A stretch of 64,000 bases of DNA. It comes from Bradyrhizobium murdochi. GTDB taxonomy: Bacteria; Pseudomonadota; Alphaproteobacteria; Rhizobiales; Xanthobacteraceae. The translations under genes were made by a program, and so were the position numbers. The stretch covers positions 1-64,000 of the forward strand of contig NZ_AXAU01000016.1 of the NCBI RefSeq assembly GCF_000472965.1, written 5' to 3'. Positions 51,085 through 59,361 of this stretch are shown in pieces (the stretch's first letter is position 1; each line of letters begins with the position of its first letter). Under the pieces are notes generated by a model. That model saw only the letters and a program-made list of their open reading frames with translations. It was not told the DNA's origin and ran no database searches.

Positions 51085-51495
51085 CTAGCTGTGAAACTTC
51101 AATCCGTCGACGATCTTGTCGACCACCTTACGCTCAGCGCGCATCGCGAGCCCGACCAGGTTGAGCTCGGCACGGATCACGCCCTTAACCACCTCGCGGT
51201 TGGCGGCATCATGCGTGGTCTTGAACATGTCCTCGGTATAGACCGCGGGCGTGACGTTGCGGGCGAGCGCCCGTTCGAGCGCGCGGGACAGCGCCGGACG
51301 GTCAGCGCCGTAGATCAGGATCGGCTGGCCGATCAGCGACAGATATCTGGTGCCGGAACCGTCGCCATAGGGCTCGCCGATACATTCGGGAAACGCTGCG
51401 GCAATGCCGCCGGCGAGGAAGGAGGCAACGTTGAGCTTCTGCCAGGCCTCGAGATCGGTCCGGATCACGACCGCGATCTTGGTGTCGAATTGCAT
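51085..51495 (-). CDS. DUF2000 family protein
   Basis: The 136-residue protein starts KIAVVIRTDLEAWQKLNVASFLAGGIAAAFPECIGEPYGDGSG, and has PILIYGADRPALSRALERAL and TEDMFKTTHDAANREVV, all typical of DUF2000. The family has a peptidyl-tRNA-hydrolase-2-like fold and unknown function. It is the intact parent of the fragment at 49732-49962. A repeat lies directly upstream of its start. Confidence 0.88.
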   Translation of the reverse strand: MQFDTKIAVVIRTDLEAWQKLNVASFLAGGIAAAFPECIGEPYGDGSGTRYLSLIGQPILIYGADRPALSRALERALARNVTPAVYTEDMFKTTHDAANREVVKGVIRAELNLVGLAMRAERKVVDKIVDGLKFHS

Positions 51496-51533
51496 TGTGA
51501 GTTACCGCATGTTTGAGCGTTCGGATGAGTTCA

Positions 51534-51660
51534 GCTCCTCATGGTGAGGAGGCGCGCAACGCCGTCTCCGGACGACGCTACGCATCGCCGGGAGAACCAT
51601 GAGGCCCGAGCCGGCCTTCATCCTTCGAGACGCGCGTTCCGCGCTCCTCAGGATGAGGGT
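51534..51660. repeat. Palindromic intergenic repeat (type 5)
   Basis: The left part CTCCTCATGGTGAGGAGGCGCGC and the right part GCGCGTTCCGCGCTCCTCAGGATGAG form an imperfect inverted repeat with an inner copy of the theme. The hairpin between groES and groEL (18230-18274) carries a similar CCTGAGGAGCGC core. Confidence 0.7.
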
Positions 51661-51667
51661 CAACCTA

Positions 51668-52060
51668 TCACCCCTTGGCGTCGCAGGCCCAGGCGCGGAT
51701 CACGCATTCCTTGCCGCCAAACTCGTAGCATTTCTTGGTCGCGGCGTTGAGCGAGCTGGTGATTTTCGGTTTCACGGCATAGCCGTGGGGGCCGCAGGGG
51801 TTGGTCAGGTCGATGGCGAACGCGGCGCAGGCGCGCTTCATGGTGACCGCGGTGCAGGCGCCCTTGCATTGCTTCAGCGCCGCGGCACGTGCCGTTTCCT
51901 CAGCGGGATAATCGTAGGCCTGGCCGTAGGCGCCGCATTTGCCAACCGCAAACGCGCCGGCCGCCCATGCCTTGGTGATGTAGCTCGAGACGGCCAATAT
52001 CAGTGTCAATGCAACGACGAACAGCGCGCGGCGCTGTGCCGCGACAGTCGAAACGATCAA
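51668..52060 (-). CDS. Secreted DUF4189 protein
   Basis: The 130-residue protein has an N-terminal signal or anchor (about 10-33) and a DUF4189 domain: GAFAVGKCGAYGQAYDYPAEETARAAALKQCKGACTAV, where the GxCGxxGxxxxxxxxxxA pattern repeats in other members, followed by further cysteines that probably form disulfides. The only suitable start is TTG 52060, with GGGAGGGG upstream. It is periplasmic or secreted; function is unknown. Confidence 0.83.
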   Translation of the reverse strand: MIVSTVAAQRRALFVVALTLILAVSSYITKAWAAGAFAVGKCGAYGQAYDYPAEETARAAALKQCKGACTAVTMKRACAAFAIDLTNPCGPHGYAVKPKITSSLNAATKKCYEFGGKECVIRAWACDAKG

Positions 52061-52157
52061 AATCCCCTCCCCCGAGGTAACGGGAAGAATCTAAGCCGAG
52101 GGAGTTTCCAGTTGGTGAACGGTTGATTGAGAATGGAAGCGTCGGTCTATCCACGTC

Positions 52158-52281
52158 GTCGTCCCGGCCTTGAGCCGGGACCCATAACCACAGGATGACG
52201 TGGCTTGGGCCAAGCTGTGGCTCCAGCTCGTCGCTACAATCGGCCGCGGTGGTTATGGGTCCCGGCTCAGGCTGGGACGAC
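52158..52281. repeat. Palindromic intergenic repeat (type 6)
   Basis: GTCGTCCCGGCCTTGAGCCGGGACCCATAACCAC on the left is mirrored by GTGGTTATGGGTCCCGGCTCAGGCTGGGACGAC on the right. Local arms CCGGCCTTGAGCCGG also pair. The middle (GGCTTGGGCCAAGC) is itself palindromic. Confidence 0.85.
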
Positions 52282-52294
52282 AGCGGTGGTTGCT

Positions 52295-53899
52295 TTACGA
52301 TCGCCTTGCCGCCTCCAGCGCTTGCGGCGTGTCGATGTCGAGGAAGGCGCTGTTTCCCTCGACCGGCACTTCGGCCACGGCCTCGGTGTGCTTGGCGATC
52401 AGGTGACGGGCGCCGACGTCGCCTTCCAGCGTCATCAATTCCCTGAAGAAGCGGCGCGACCACAGCACGGGATTGCCGCGGCGGCCGTCGCTGACGGGGA
52501 CGGCGATCAGGTGGCCGCGGTCCGGCGCAAACGTCTCGATCAACTGGTCGATCAGTTTTGCCGAGATCAGCGGCATATCGCCGAGGCAGACGACGGCACC
52601 GTCGGCGCTGTCGGGCACCGCGGCGATGCCGGCCTTCACCGATGAAGCCAGTCCGCCGGCGAAATCCGGGTTGCGGACGAATTTTACATTGAGGCCTGCC
52701 AGTGCCTGCTCGACCAATTCGGCCTGGTGGCCGGTAACGACGATCACATCCGTTGCCTTCGAGGCCAGCGCCTGCTCGGCCACGATCCGCACCAGCTTCT
52801 TGCCGTCGATCTCGGCCAAGAGCTTGTTGGGACCGCCCATGCGGGTCGAGCGGCCGGCGGCAAGCACGATGGCCGTGACGTTGCGGTTGGCCTCGGTATC
52901 GGCAACCGTGCGCGGCTGCGGCCTTGTCACGATTTCCATCAGCAGGCCGCCGACGCCGAGGCCGGTGATTTCAGCGCGCGTGACCTTCAGCCCAGCGAGA
53001 AGCCGCATCAGCACCCAGTCGAAACCGTTTTCGACCGGCGAACGTGCGCAGCCCGGTGCGCCCAGCACCGGCACGCCGCCGGCGCTGCCGATCAGGAGCA
53101 GATTGCCGGGATCGACCGGCATGCCGAAATGCTCGATGGCGCCGCCGATTTCGCTGATTGCGGCCGGAATCACGTCGCGGCGGTCGGCGATGGCGGAGGC
53201 GCCGAACACGATCACCAGTTCAGCGCCGAGGCCGAGCAATTCCTTGATCGAGGAAGCCAGCGCCGCCTCGTCATGCGGCACGCGCCGTTCGGCGATGATG
53301 CTGGCACCGGCCGGCGCCAGCCGCTCCGCCGTCACGCGCAGCGTCTTGTCGATGACTTTTGGCGAGAGCCCTGGCAGTAGCGTTGAGACCACGCCGACCC
53401 GCTTGATGACATAAGGCGCAATCCGCAGCACGTCGCGGCCTGCGGCGGCCACGGCCGCGTCGCGCAACTTCGCTTCGACGCCGAACGGAATCAGTTTTAC
53501 GGTCGCGATCATCTCGCCTTCGACCACCGGCTTGAAGGCTGCGAGCGTCGCAAAGGTGATGGCTTCGTCGACGCCGTTGATGCGGTCGACCGCGGCGCGG
53601 TCGATCACCAAGACGCCGGCCTGTGCTGCGAACAGATTGGCGCGGCCGGTAAAGGCGCGCTCGACATTGACGCCCTCGCCCGCGACGGCCTGCGCGATGC
53701 TGGCGGCGGCTTCGTCTTCGGAGACGTCGCCCTGCTCCAGCCGCACCACGACGATTGCCTTGACGCCTGCCTTGTCGAGCGCCTCGACTTCGGCAGGCCC
53801 GATCGTGGTGCCTTTCTTCAGCACCAGCGGCCCCTGCCGCAGCGTATGCACAGTGACGCCGCCAATCGCATCGGCCGGACTGGCGGGACCGAACTTCAT
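52295..53899 (-). CDS. Molybdopterin-binding domain fused to MobA/MocA-like nucleotidyltransferase
   Basis: The 534-residue protein has two domains. Residues 1-335 form a MoCF-type molybdopterin-binding region (VLKKGTTIGPAEVEALDKAG, LGAELVIVFGASAIADRRDV, and GGVPVLGAPGCARSP). Residues 340-530 form a nucleotidyltransferase (VLAAGRSTRMGGPNKLL near 345-360, GDMPLISAKLIDQL, GHQAELVEQAL). This fusion should make the cytosine dinucleotide form of the molybdenum cofactor, used by the CO-dehydrogenase and xanthine-oxidase families. The start overlaps the XdhC gene stop in ATGA, so it is the last gene of the cox-type operon. Confidence 0.9.
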   Translation of the reverse strand: MKFGPASPADAIGGVTVHTLRQGPLVLKKGTTIGPAEVEALDKAGVKAIVVVRLEQGDVSEDEAAASIAQAVAGEGVNVERAFTGRANLFAAQAGVLVIDRAAVDRINGVDEAITFATLAAFKPVVEGEMIATVKLIPFGVEAKLRDAAVAAAGRDVLRIAPYVIKRVGVVSTLLPGLSPKVIDKTLRVTAERLAPAGASIIAERRVPHDEAALASSIKELLGLGAELVIVFGASAIADRRDVIPAAISEIGGAIEHFGMPVDPGNLLLIGSAGGVPVLGAPGCARSPVENGFDWVLMRLLAGLKVTRAEITGLGVGGLLMEIVTRPQPRTVADTEANRNVTAIVLAAGRSTRMGGPNKLLAEIDGKKLVRIVAEQALASKATDVIVVTGHQAELVEQALAGLNVKFVRNPDFAGGLASSVKAGIAAVPDSADGAVVCLGDMPLISAKLIDQLIETFAPDRGHLIAVPVSDGRRGNPVLWSRRFFRELMTLEGDVGARHLIAKHTEAVAEVPVEGNSAFLDIDTPQALEAARRS

Positions 53900-54600
53900 G
53901 CCGCCTGCACCTTCGCGGTTTCTTTCGGCAGCCGCAGCTCGGCGGTGATCTCGGCCATGATCGCGACCGCGATCTCCGAGGGCGACACCGCGCCGATCGA
54001 AAGGCCGATCGGCGCATGGATGCGCGCGATATCGGCATCCGCAGCGCCCTGCGCCTTCAGCCGCTCGGCGCGCTTGGCGTGGGTCTTTCGCGAGCCGAGC
54101 GCGCCGATATAGAAGCACTCGCGTTCAAACGCGTGCAGCAGCGCCGGGTCGTCGATCTTCGGATCGTGCGTCAGCGCGACAAACGCCGTGTAGTGATCGA
54201 TGTTGAGCGGCGGCAGCGCCACATCGGGCCATTCCGCGATCAGCGGCACATCGGGAAAGCGCTCGGGGCTGGCGAACGCCGTGCGCGGATCCACCACCGT
54301 GACGTCGTAGTCAAGCGAGCGCGCCAGCGGCGCCAGCGCCTGGCTGATATGGACTGCGCCGACAATAACAAGCCGTGCGGTCGGCGCATAAACGTTGAGA
54401 AACAGCTTCTTGCCGCCGGATTCGATCATGCCGCTCTTGCCCATGCGGAGCTGCTTTGAAAGCTCGGCGCTCAAGGGATCGGTCGCGATGTCCTTGGCCT
54501 TCACCAACCGCTGATCGCCATTGGCGACATCGGTGACCACGATGACCGGCCGGCGCGCGGCGCGCTCGGCATTGACCTGTGTGAGGGTTTCCAGCTTCAC
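53896..54600 (-). CDS. XdhC/CoxF-type maturation factor, Rossmann part
   Basis: The 234-residue protein has an N-terminal stretch with LTQVNAERAARRPVIVVTDV (as in CoxI domains) and a Rossmann-like XdhC_C domain (about 72-220) with ARLVIVGAVHISQALAPLARSLDYDVTVVDPRTAFA, DPKIDDPALLHAF and FYIGALGSRKTHAKRAERL. XdhC proteins bind molybdenum cofactor, promote its sulfuration and deliver it to hydroxylases. The start is GTG 54600, overlapping the preceding stop. The preceding gene carries another CoxI-like piece. Confidence 0.92.
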   Translation of the reverse strand: MKLETLTQVNAERAARRPVIVVTDVANGDQRLVKAKDIATDPLSAELSKQLRMGKSGMIESGGKKLFLNVYAPTARLVIVGAVHISQALAPLARSLDYDVTVVDPRTAFASPERFPDVPLIAEWPDVALPPLNIDHYTAFVALTHDPKIDDPALLHAFERECFYIGALGSRKTHAKRAERLKAQGAADADIARIHAPIGLSIGAVSPSEIAVAIMAEITAELRLPKETAKVQAA

Positions 54601-54926
54601 GATTGGCCAACCTTCTCGACGAAGACGCGGATAGTGCCGCCGCAGGACAACCCCACATTCCAGGCGGTCTCGTCGGCAACGCCGAATTCCAGCATTTTGG
54701 GTTTGCCGCTGGCGATCACGTCGAGCGCCTCGGTGACGACGGCGCCTTCGACACAGCCGCCAGAGACCGAGCCTAAAAACGTGCCGTCGTCGTTGATGAC
54801 GAGGCTGGAGCCCGCAGGCCTCGGCGCCGAGCCCCAGGTCTCGACCACGGTCGCCAGCGCCACGCCGTGACCGGCCTTCTGCCAGTTTTCGGCGGCCTGC
54901 AGAATGTCTTCGTCGCGATTGAGCAT
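54597..54926 (-). CDS. XdhC/CoxI N-terminal domain protein
   Basis: The 109-residue protein is only the CoxI N-terminal domain: ILQAAENWQKAGHGVALATVVETWGSAPRPAGSSLVI, then GSVSGGCVEGAVVTEAL with a conserved Cys, and GLSCGGTIRVFVE. Full-length XdhC proteins join such a domain to a Rossmann part; here the two are on separate overlapping genes. Whether it is a split or a separate short family is unclear, though short stand-alone forms are known in cox clusters. I choose ATG 54926 because a stronger site precedes it than the TTG at 54941. Confidence 0.9.
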   Translation of the reverse strand: MLNRDEDILQAAENWQKAGHGVALATVVETWGSAPRPAGSSLVINDDGTFLGSVSGGCVEGAVVTEALDVIASGKPKMLEFGVADETAWNVGLSCGGTIRVFVEKVGQS

Positions 54927-54937
54927 GGGATGCCCTT

Positions 54938-56143
54938 TCAAGCTGCTGAGCGGATGCGGCTCATGTGGTGCGGCGGAGGCGGCGCCGAAAGCGCCTCGAT
55001 CAGCCCTTCCATCGAGGTCAAGTTATGCACCGGGCGGAATTCGTCAACGTGCGGCAGCATCATTTTGATGCCCTGCGCCTTGGCCTCGAAGCCGCTGTAG
55101 CGCAGCAATGGATTAAGCCAGATCAGGCGGCGGCAGGACCGGTGCAGCCGGTCCATCTCGAAGGCGAGCTTGGCATCCGCCTCGCGCTCCAGCCCGTCGG
55201 AGATCAAGAGCACGATGGCGCCCTGCCCGAGCACGCGGCGCCCCCACAATTTGTTGAAGGAGTGCAGCGAGGTAGCGATGCGGGTGCCGCCGGCCCAGTC
55301 CTCCACCGAAGACGAACAGCTCGCCAACGCTTCGTCGGGATCGCGCGCCCGCAACGCCCGCGTCACGTTGGTGAGTCGCGTGCCGAACAGGAACACCGAG
55401 ACACGCTTGCGCGCGTCGGTGATGGCATGGAGGAAATGCAGGAACAGGCGGGTATATTCGCTCATGGAGCCGGATATATCGAGCAGCGCCACGATCGGCG
55501 CCGGCTTTTCGATCCGGCCGAGCTTTCGGATATCGATGATCTCGCCGCCGGTGCGGAGACTGCTGCGCAAGGTTCGGCGCATGTCGAGCCGCAGGCCCTT
55601 GGCATCGGGCTGATAGCGGCGGGTGCGCAACTCGGCCTGCGGCAGCTTCATATTGGCAATGGCGCGGGTCACTTCCGCGATCTCGGCCGCGCTCATCTGT
55701 GCAAAGTCCTTCTTCTGCAGGATCTCCTTGTCGGAGACCGACAGCCGCAGTTCCTGCTCCTGGACTTGCGGTACCTCATCGCGCGCCGAGGGCTGCGCCA
55801 ACGCCTCCTGCACGCGGCGCGAGGCCGGCGGCGGCTTCTTTTTGGCGTGATCGGGCAACGGCACCGAATCCAGCATGTGCTTCAAGTCCTCGGCGGCGCG
55901 GAAGAACAGGTCGAAGGCTTGGGCAAAGATCAGCATATGCTCGTGGCGCTTGACGAAGATCGCTTCCAGCGTGGCGTAGACATCGGCACGGTTGCCGATC
56001 TCGATCGCCTGCAGCGCGTCGAGGGCGTCGATCACGGCACCAGGTCCCACGGGAATGCCGGCAGCGCGCAGCGCGCGGCCGAAGCCGACGACATTGTCGG
56101 CCATGTGGCCGGTCGGGGGATTGAGGTGGTCGATGGTGGTCAT
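54938..56143 (-). CDS. coxE: VWA-domain protein CoxE
   Basis: The 401-residue protein has a helical N-terminal half and a von Willebrand A domain with MIDAS motif DISGS (Asp222, Ser224, Ser226), LFGTRLTNVTRAL, WAGGTRIATSLHSFNKLWGRRVL and VLLISDGLERE. With the MoxR ATPase CoxD it forms a pair that in Oligotropha matures the Mo-Cu centre of CO dehydrogenase. An upstream ATG at 56170 is also in frame, but ATG 56143 (MTTIDHL) fits homologues better. The stop is 11 bases before the CoxI-like gene. Confidence 0.93.
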   Translation of the reverse strand: MTTIDHLNPPTGHMADNVVGFGRALRAAGIPVGPGAVIDALDALQAIEIGNRADVYATLEAIFVKRHEHMLIFAQAFDLFFRAAEDLKHMLDSVPLPDHAKKKPPPASRRVQEALAQPSARDEVPQVQEQELRLSVSDKEILQKKDFAQMSAAEIAEVTRAIANMKLPQAELRTRRYQPDAKGLRLDMRRTLRSSLRTGGEIIDIRKLGRIEKPAPIVALLDISGSMSEYTRLFLHFLHAITDARKRVSVFLFGTRLTNVTRALRARDPDEALASCSSSVEDWAGGTRIATSLHSFNKLWGRRVLGQGAIVLLISDGLEREADAKLAFEMDRLHRSCRRLIWLNPLLRYSGFEAKAQGIKMMLPHVDEFRPVHNLTSMEGLIEALSAPPPPHHMSRIRSAA

Positions 56144-56164
56144 GGTCAACCCGGTTTCCACTCT

Positions 56165-56244
56165 CGTCATTCCGGGATGGTCCGCAGGACGAGACCCGGA
56201 ATCTCGAGATTCCGGGTTCGCACTGCGTGCGCCCCGGAATGACG
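56165..56244. repeat. Cloverleaf-type palindromic repeat, copy D
   Basis: The outer stem CGTCATTCCGGG pairs with CCCCGGAATGACG. Hairpin 1 is GTCC/GGAC with a GCA loop (56180-56190), the central 24-base palindrome is identical to copy A, and hairpin 3 is CGCAC/GTGCG with a TGC loop (56219-56231). It lies between coxD and coxE inside the operon. Confidence 0.9.
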
Positions 56245-56248
56245 ACAG

Positions 56249-57157
56249 CTATGTCTCGCTCGTCGCGTCCTTCAAAACCTTTTGCAGCGTATCGCCCTGC
56301 ATGCGCGCGATGTCGTCCTGGTATTTCAGCAGCGCTCCGAGCGTGTCGCCGACCAGTTGCGGCGTCAGCGAGCGGGCGTCGAGCTCGGTCAGCGCAGTCG
56401 CCCAGTCGATGGTTTCGGCAACGCCCGGCGACTTGTAAAAATCCTGATCGCGCAGCGCCTGCACGAAGTGAACGACCTGCTGCGACAGCTTTGCGGAAAT
56501 GCCCGGCACGCGCGACTTGACGATCGCAAGCTCGCGCTCGGCCTCGGGGTAATCCACCCAGTGATAGAGGCAGCGGCGCTTCAGCGCGTCGTGGATCTCG
56601 CGGGTGCGGTTCGATGTGATGATGACGATCGGCGGATGCGGCGCCTTGATGGTGCCGAATTCGGGGATCGTGACCTGGAAGTCGCTGAGGATTTCCAGGA
56701 GATACGCCTCGAACGCCTCGTCGGCGCGGTCGAGTTCGTCGATCAAGAGCACCGGCGCGCCGGCGACATCGGGCTCCAGCGCCTGCAACAGCGGGCGCTT
56801 GATCAGAAAACGCTCGGCAAAGATATCCGACGACAACTGCTCGCGGTCGGTATCGCCGGCGGCCTCTGCCAGCCGGATCGCGATCATCTGCGCCGCGCTG
56901 CTCCACTCGTAGACCGCGGAGGCGACGTCGAGCCCCTCATAGCACTGCAGGCGGATCAGCTTGCGTCCGAGCGCGGCCGACAGGACCTTTGCGATTTCGG
57001 TCTTGCCGACGCCGGCTTCGCCTTCGAGAAACAAGGGCCGGCCCATGCGCAGCGACAGATAGGCGACCGTCGCCAGCGACCGCTCCGCGAGATAGCCGCG
57101 CGAAGTCAATAGCTCCAGCATCCCATCGACGGATTTGGGCAGCGTCGATGCACTCAT
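56249..57157 (-). CDS. coxD: MoxR-type AAA+ ATPase CoxD
   Basis: The 302-residue ATPase has Walker A GEAGVGKT (residues 46-53), Walker B VLLIDELDRADEAFEAYLLE near 116-135, sensor VIITSNRTREIHDALKRRCLYHW near 157-180 and a lid domain. MoxR ATPases of this group act with the CoxE VWA protein as a metal-centre insertion chaperone for CO dehydrogenase. It is cotranscribed with coxM upstream (49-base gap) and coxE downstream (a cloverleaf repeat in between). Confidence 0.94.
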   Translation of the reverse strand: MSASTLPKSVDGMLELLTSRGYLAERSLATVAYLSLRMGRPLFLEGEAGVGKTEIAKVLSAALGRKLIRLQCYEGLDVASAVYEWSSAAQMIAIRLAEAAGDTDREQLSSDIFAERFLIKRPLLQALEPDVAGAPVLLIDELDRADEAFEAYLLEILSDFQVTIPEFGTIKAPHPPIVIITSNRTREIHDALKRRCLYHWVDYPEAERELAIVKSRVPGISAKLSQQVVHFVQALRDQDFYKSPGVAETIDWATALTELDARSLTPQLVGDTLGALLKYQDDIARMQGDTLQKVLKDATSET

Positions 57158-57206
57158 GCGATGGCCAATCTTGATGCGCCGGAAATCGGCAAAATAACCG
57201 GCAAGC

Positions 57207-58010
57207 CTACTTCGCCGTCGCGGCTTCGACGGCGCGGCGCGTCAGCACGCCGATCAGATGCGCGCGATATTCAGCGCTGCCGTGTAGATCGCTGTTCAGC
57301 CCTTCGGGCGATGCCGAAATGCCGTCCAGTACCTTGTGCGAGAAACGCTTCTTCAGCGCTTCCTCGAACTGGGTGGCGCGGAATACGCCCTCAGAGCCGG
57401 CGCCGGTGACGGCGACGCGCACGTCGGACGGGCGCCTGGCGACGAACACGCCGACCAGCGCATAACGCGAGGCCTGGTTGCGGAATTTGACGTAAGCCGC
57501 CTTCTTCGGCAGCGGGAACATTACCTTGGTGATGATTTCATCGCTTTCGAGCGCGGTCGTGAACAGGCCCTGGAAGAATTCCTCCGCCTTCAGCCGGCGC
57601 TTGTTGGTGACGATGGTGGCGCCGAGCGCGAGCACGGCCGCGGGATAATCCGCCGTCGGGTCGTTATTAGCGAGCGAGCCGCCGAGCGTACCCTTGTGGC
57701 GCACCGCGGGATCGCCGATTCCGCCGGCGAGTTCGGCGAGCGCCGGAATGGCCTCGCCGACGATGGGCGACGTCGCGACATCGGCATGCGTGGCGGTCGC
57801 GCCGATCACCAGCGAACGGCCCTTCATCTCGATCGCATCGAGCCCTTCGATGTGCGAGAGATCGACCAGATGCGGCGGGCTGGCGAGCCGCTGCTTCATG
57901 ACCGGCACCAGCGTGTGGCCGCCGGCAATCACCTTGGCGTCTTCGTTCTTCACCAGGAGATTGGCGGCCTGCCGCACGGTCGCTGGCCGATGATATTTGA
58001 ATTCGTACAT
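57207..58010 (-). CDS. coxM: FAD-binding medium subunit of a molybdenum hydroxylase, CoxM-like
   Basis: The 267-residue protein has the two FAD pyrophosphate-binding loops AGGHT (residues 29-33) and TLGGSLANNDPTADYPA (from Thr108), then a C-terminal CO-dehydrogenase flavoprotein domain. It passes electrons from iron-sulfur clusters to the quinone pool or another acceptor. In normal clusters the large molybdenum subunit gene adjoins it; here the 69 bases to coxS hold no gene. It is likely cytosolic, at the membrane. Confidence 0.94.
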   Translation of the reverse strand: MYEFKYHRPATVRQAANLLVKNEDAKVIAGGHTLVPVMKQRLASPPHLVDLSHIEGLDAIEMKGRSLVIGATATHADVATSPIVGEAIPALAELAGGIGDPAVRHKGTLGGSLANNDPTADYPAAVLALGATIVTNKRRLKAEEFFQGLFTTALESDEIITKVMFPLPKKAAYVKFRNQASRYALVGVFVARRPSDVRVAVTGAGSEGVFRATQFEEALKKRFSHKVLDGISASPEGLNSDLHGSAEYRAHLIGVLTRRAVEAATAK

Positions 58011-58079
58011 GAGAACTTCCTGATCGCTATTCGCGATGAAATCGATTAGGCGAACTTGTCGATTGAGCGGGCATGTCGG

Positions 58080-58559
58080 TTAAGCGGATTTGGCCATTGC
58101 CTTGGCGCCGGCAGCGATGGAGGTCACGATATTCTGATAGCCGGTGCAGCGGCACAGATTGCCTTCGAGCTCCTCGCGGATGACATGGTCCGAAAGGTCG
58201 TGGCCCTTGCGGTTAACCAGATCGACCGCGGTCATGATCATGCCAGGCGTGCAAAAGCCGCACTGCAATCCGTGATGCTCGCGAAAAGCTTCCTGCATCG
58301 GGTGCAGCGGCGCGCCGTCGGGCGCCAGGCCCTCGATGGTCTTGACCTCGTGGCCATCAGCCATCACCGCAAGCGTGGTGCAGGATTTGACCGCCTTGCC
58401 GTCGAGATGCACGACGCAGGCGCCGCACTGCGAAGTGTCGCAGCCGACATGGGTGCCCGTCAGCCGGAGATTTTCCCGCAGAAACTGGACCAGAAGGGTA
58501 CGCGGATCGACGTTGGCGTTTACGGGATTACCGTTCACGATCAGGGAAATCTTGGCCAT
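58080..58559 (-). CDS. coxS: Two [2Fe-2S] cluster small subunit, CoxS-like
   Basis: The 159-residue protein has the full complement of cluster ligands: Cys40, Cys45, Cys48 and Cys60 for the plant-ferredoxin-like cluster, and Cys100, Cys103, Cys136 and Cys138 for the second cluster (LQCGFCTPGM and LCRCTGYQNI). The length is normal. It carries electrons from the molybdenum site to the FAD subunit. I start at ATG 58559 (MAKISLIVNG). Its upstream neighbour is coxG and the downstream one is coxM. Confidence 0.96.
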   Translation of the reverse strand: MAKISLIVNGNPVNANVDPRTLLVQFLRENLRLTGTHVGCDTSQCGACVVHLDGKAVKSCTTLAVMADGHEVKTIEGLAPDGAPLHPMQEAFREHHGLQCGFCTPGMIMTAVDLVNRKGHDLSDHVIREELEGNLCRCTGYQNIVTSIAAGAKAMAKSA

Positions 58560-58748
58560 CACCACTCTCTTGGGCCGCACTGCCGGAGCGGGCAACGCAG
58601 ACGTTTATAGTCATTCCAAAGCCCATAATATGGGCCATCCCGATAATGAGCAACCTCAGGAGCCCCAACGAGCCCCTCTTCTGGGGCATGGCCTGAGTGA
58701 CTTGACGGGGCTATCGGAGGGGGCCTCGCGGGATCGGACTCGCGAGAA

Positions 58749-59195
58749 TCAGCCCTGCACGGCCTTGCCGAAATTGGCGAAGAACTCGTCGGCCAGCTTT
58801 TTGGCCGCGCCGTTGATCAGGCGCTGTCCGAGCTGGGCCAGCTTGCCGCCGATCTGCGCTTCGACGTTGTAGCTCAAGAGTGTGCCGCCATCCTTTTCGG
58901 TCAGCGCCACCGTGGCGCCGCCCTTGGCGAAGCCGGCAACGCCGCCCTCGCCTTCGCCGGAGATCTTGTAGCCGTTGGGCGGGTCGAGATCGCTCAGCAT
59001 GACCTTGCCCTTGAAGCGGGCCGAGACCGGCCCGACCTTCATTTTGGCGATGGCGCGGAAGCTGGTTTCATCAGTCTTTTCCAGCTCCTCGCAACCGGGG
59101 ATACAAGCCTTCAGCACTTCCGGATCGTTCAGTTTGGCCCACACGGCCTCGCGCGACGCCGGAAGCTGGACTTCGCCGTTCATCGTCATGGCCAT
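58749..59195 (-). CDS. coxG: CoxG-type SRPBCC protein
   Basis: The 148-residue protein is a CoxG/SRPBCC hot-dog-like lipid- or quinone-binding fold: GEVQLPASREAVWAKLNDPEVLKACIPGCEEL, VKVGPVSARFKGKV-like residues, and GKLAQLGQRLINGAAKKLADEFFANF near the end. CoxG is thought to tie CO dehydrogenase to the membrane or to pass electrons to quinone. It lacks the C-terminal membrane anchor found in longer CoxG proteins. GGAGG before ATG 59195 sets the start. It is the first gene of the operon and divergent from pcaB. Confidence 0.92.
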   Translation of the reverse strand: MAMTMNGEVQLPASREAVWAKLNDPEVLKACIPGCEELEKTDETSFRAIAKMKVGPVSARFKGKVMLSDLDPPNGYKISGEGEGGVAGFAKGGATVALTEKDGGTLLSYNVEAQIGGKLAQLGQRLINGAAKKLADEFFANFGKAVQG

Positions 59196-59361
59196 GGGGG
59201 TGCCCTCCTGGATCGCGTCAACCTGATAGCCCCAAGTAAAGCACGCCCGGGCCAAAGGGAAGGCCGCTGGCGCAATGGGCGATGCATATTCGCAACCGCA
59301 GCAGGCGCGAACCCGACAAGGGGCATTGGCATTGACTGGCCGGAATGGTTAGGTCTCGTCA

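Noticed and set aside
54965..56242. A 425-codon frame antisense to coxE
   Set aside because: Shadow frame rich in Arg, His and Gln; CoxE with its MIDAS motif is clear on the minus strand.
58010..58080. Possibility of a short or degenerate CoxL remnant between coxS and coxM
   Set aside because: The 69 bases show no frame resembling either end of a large subunit.
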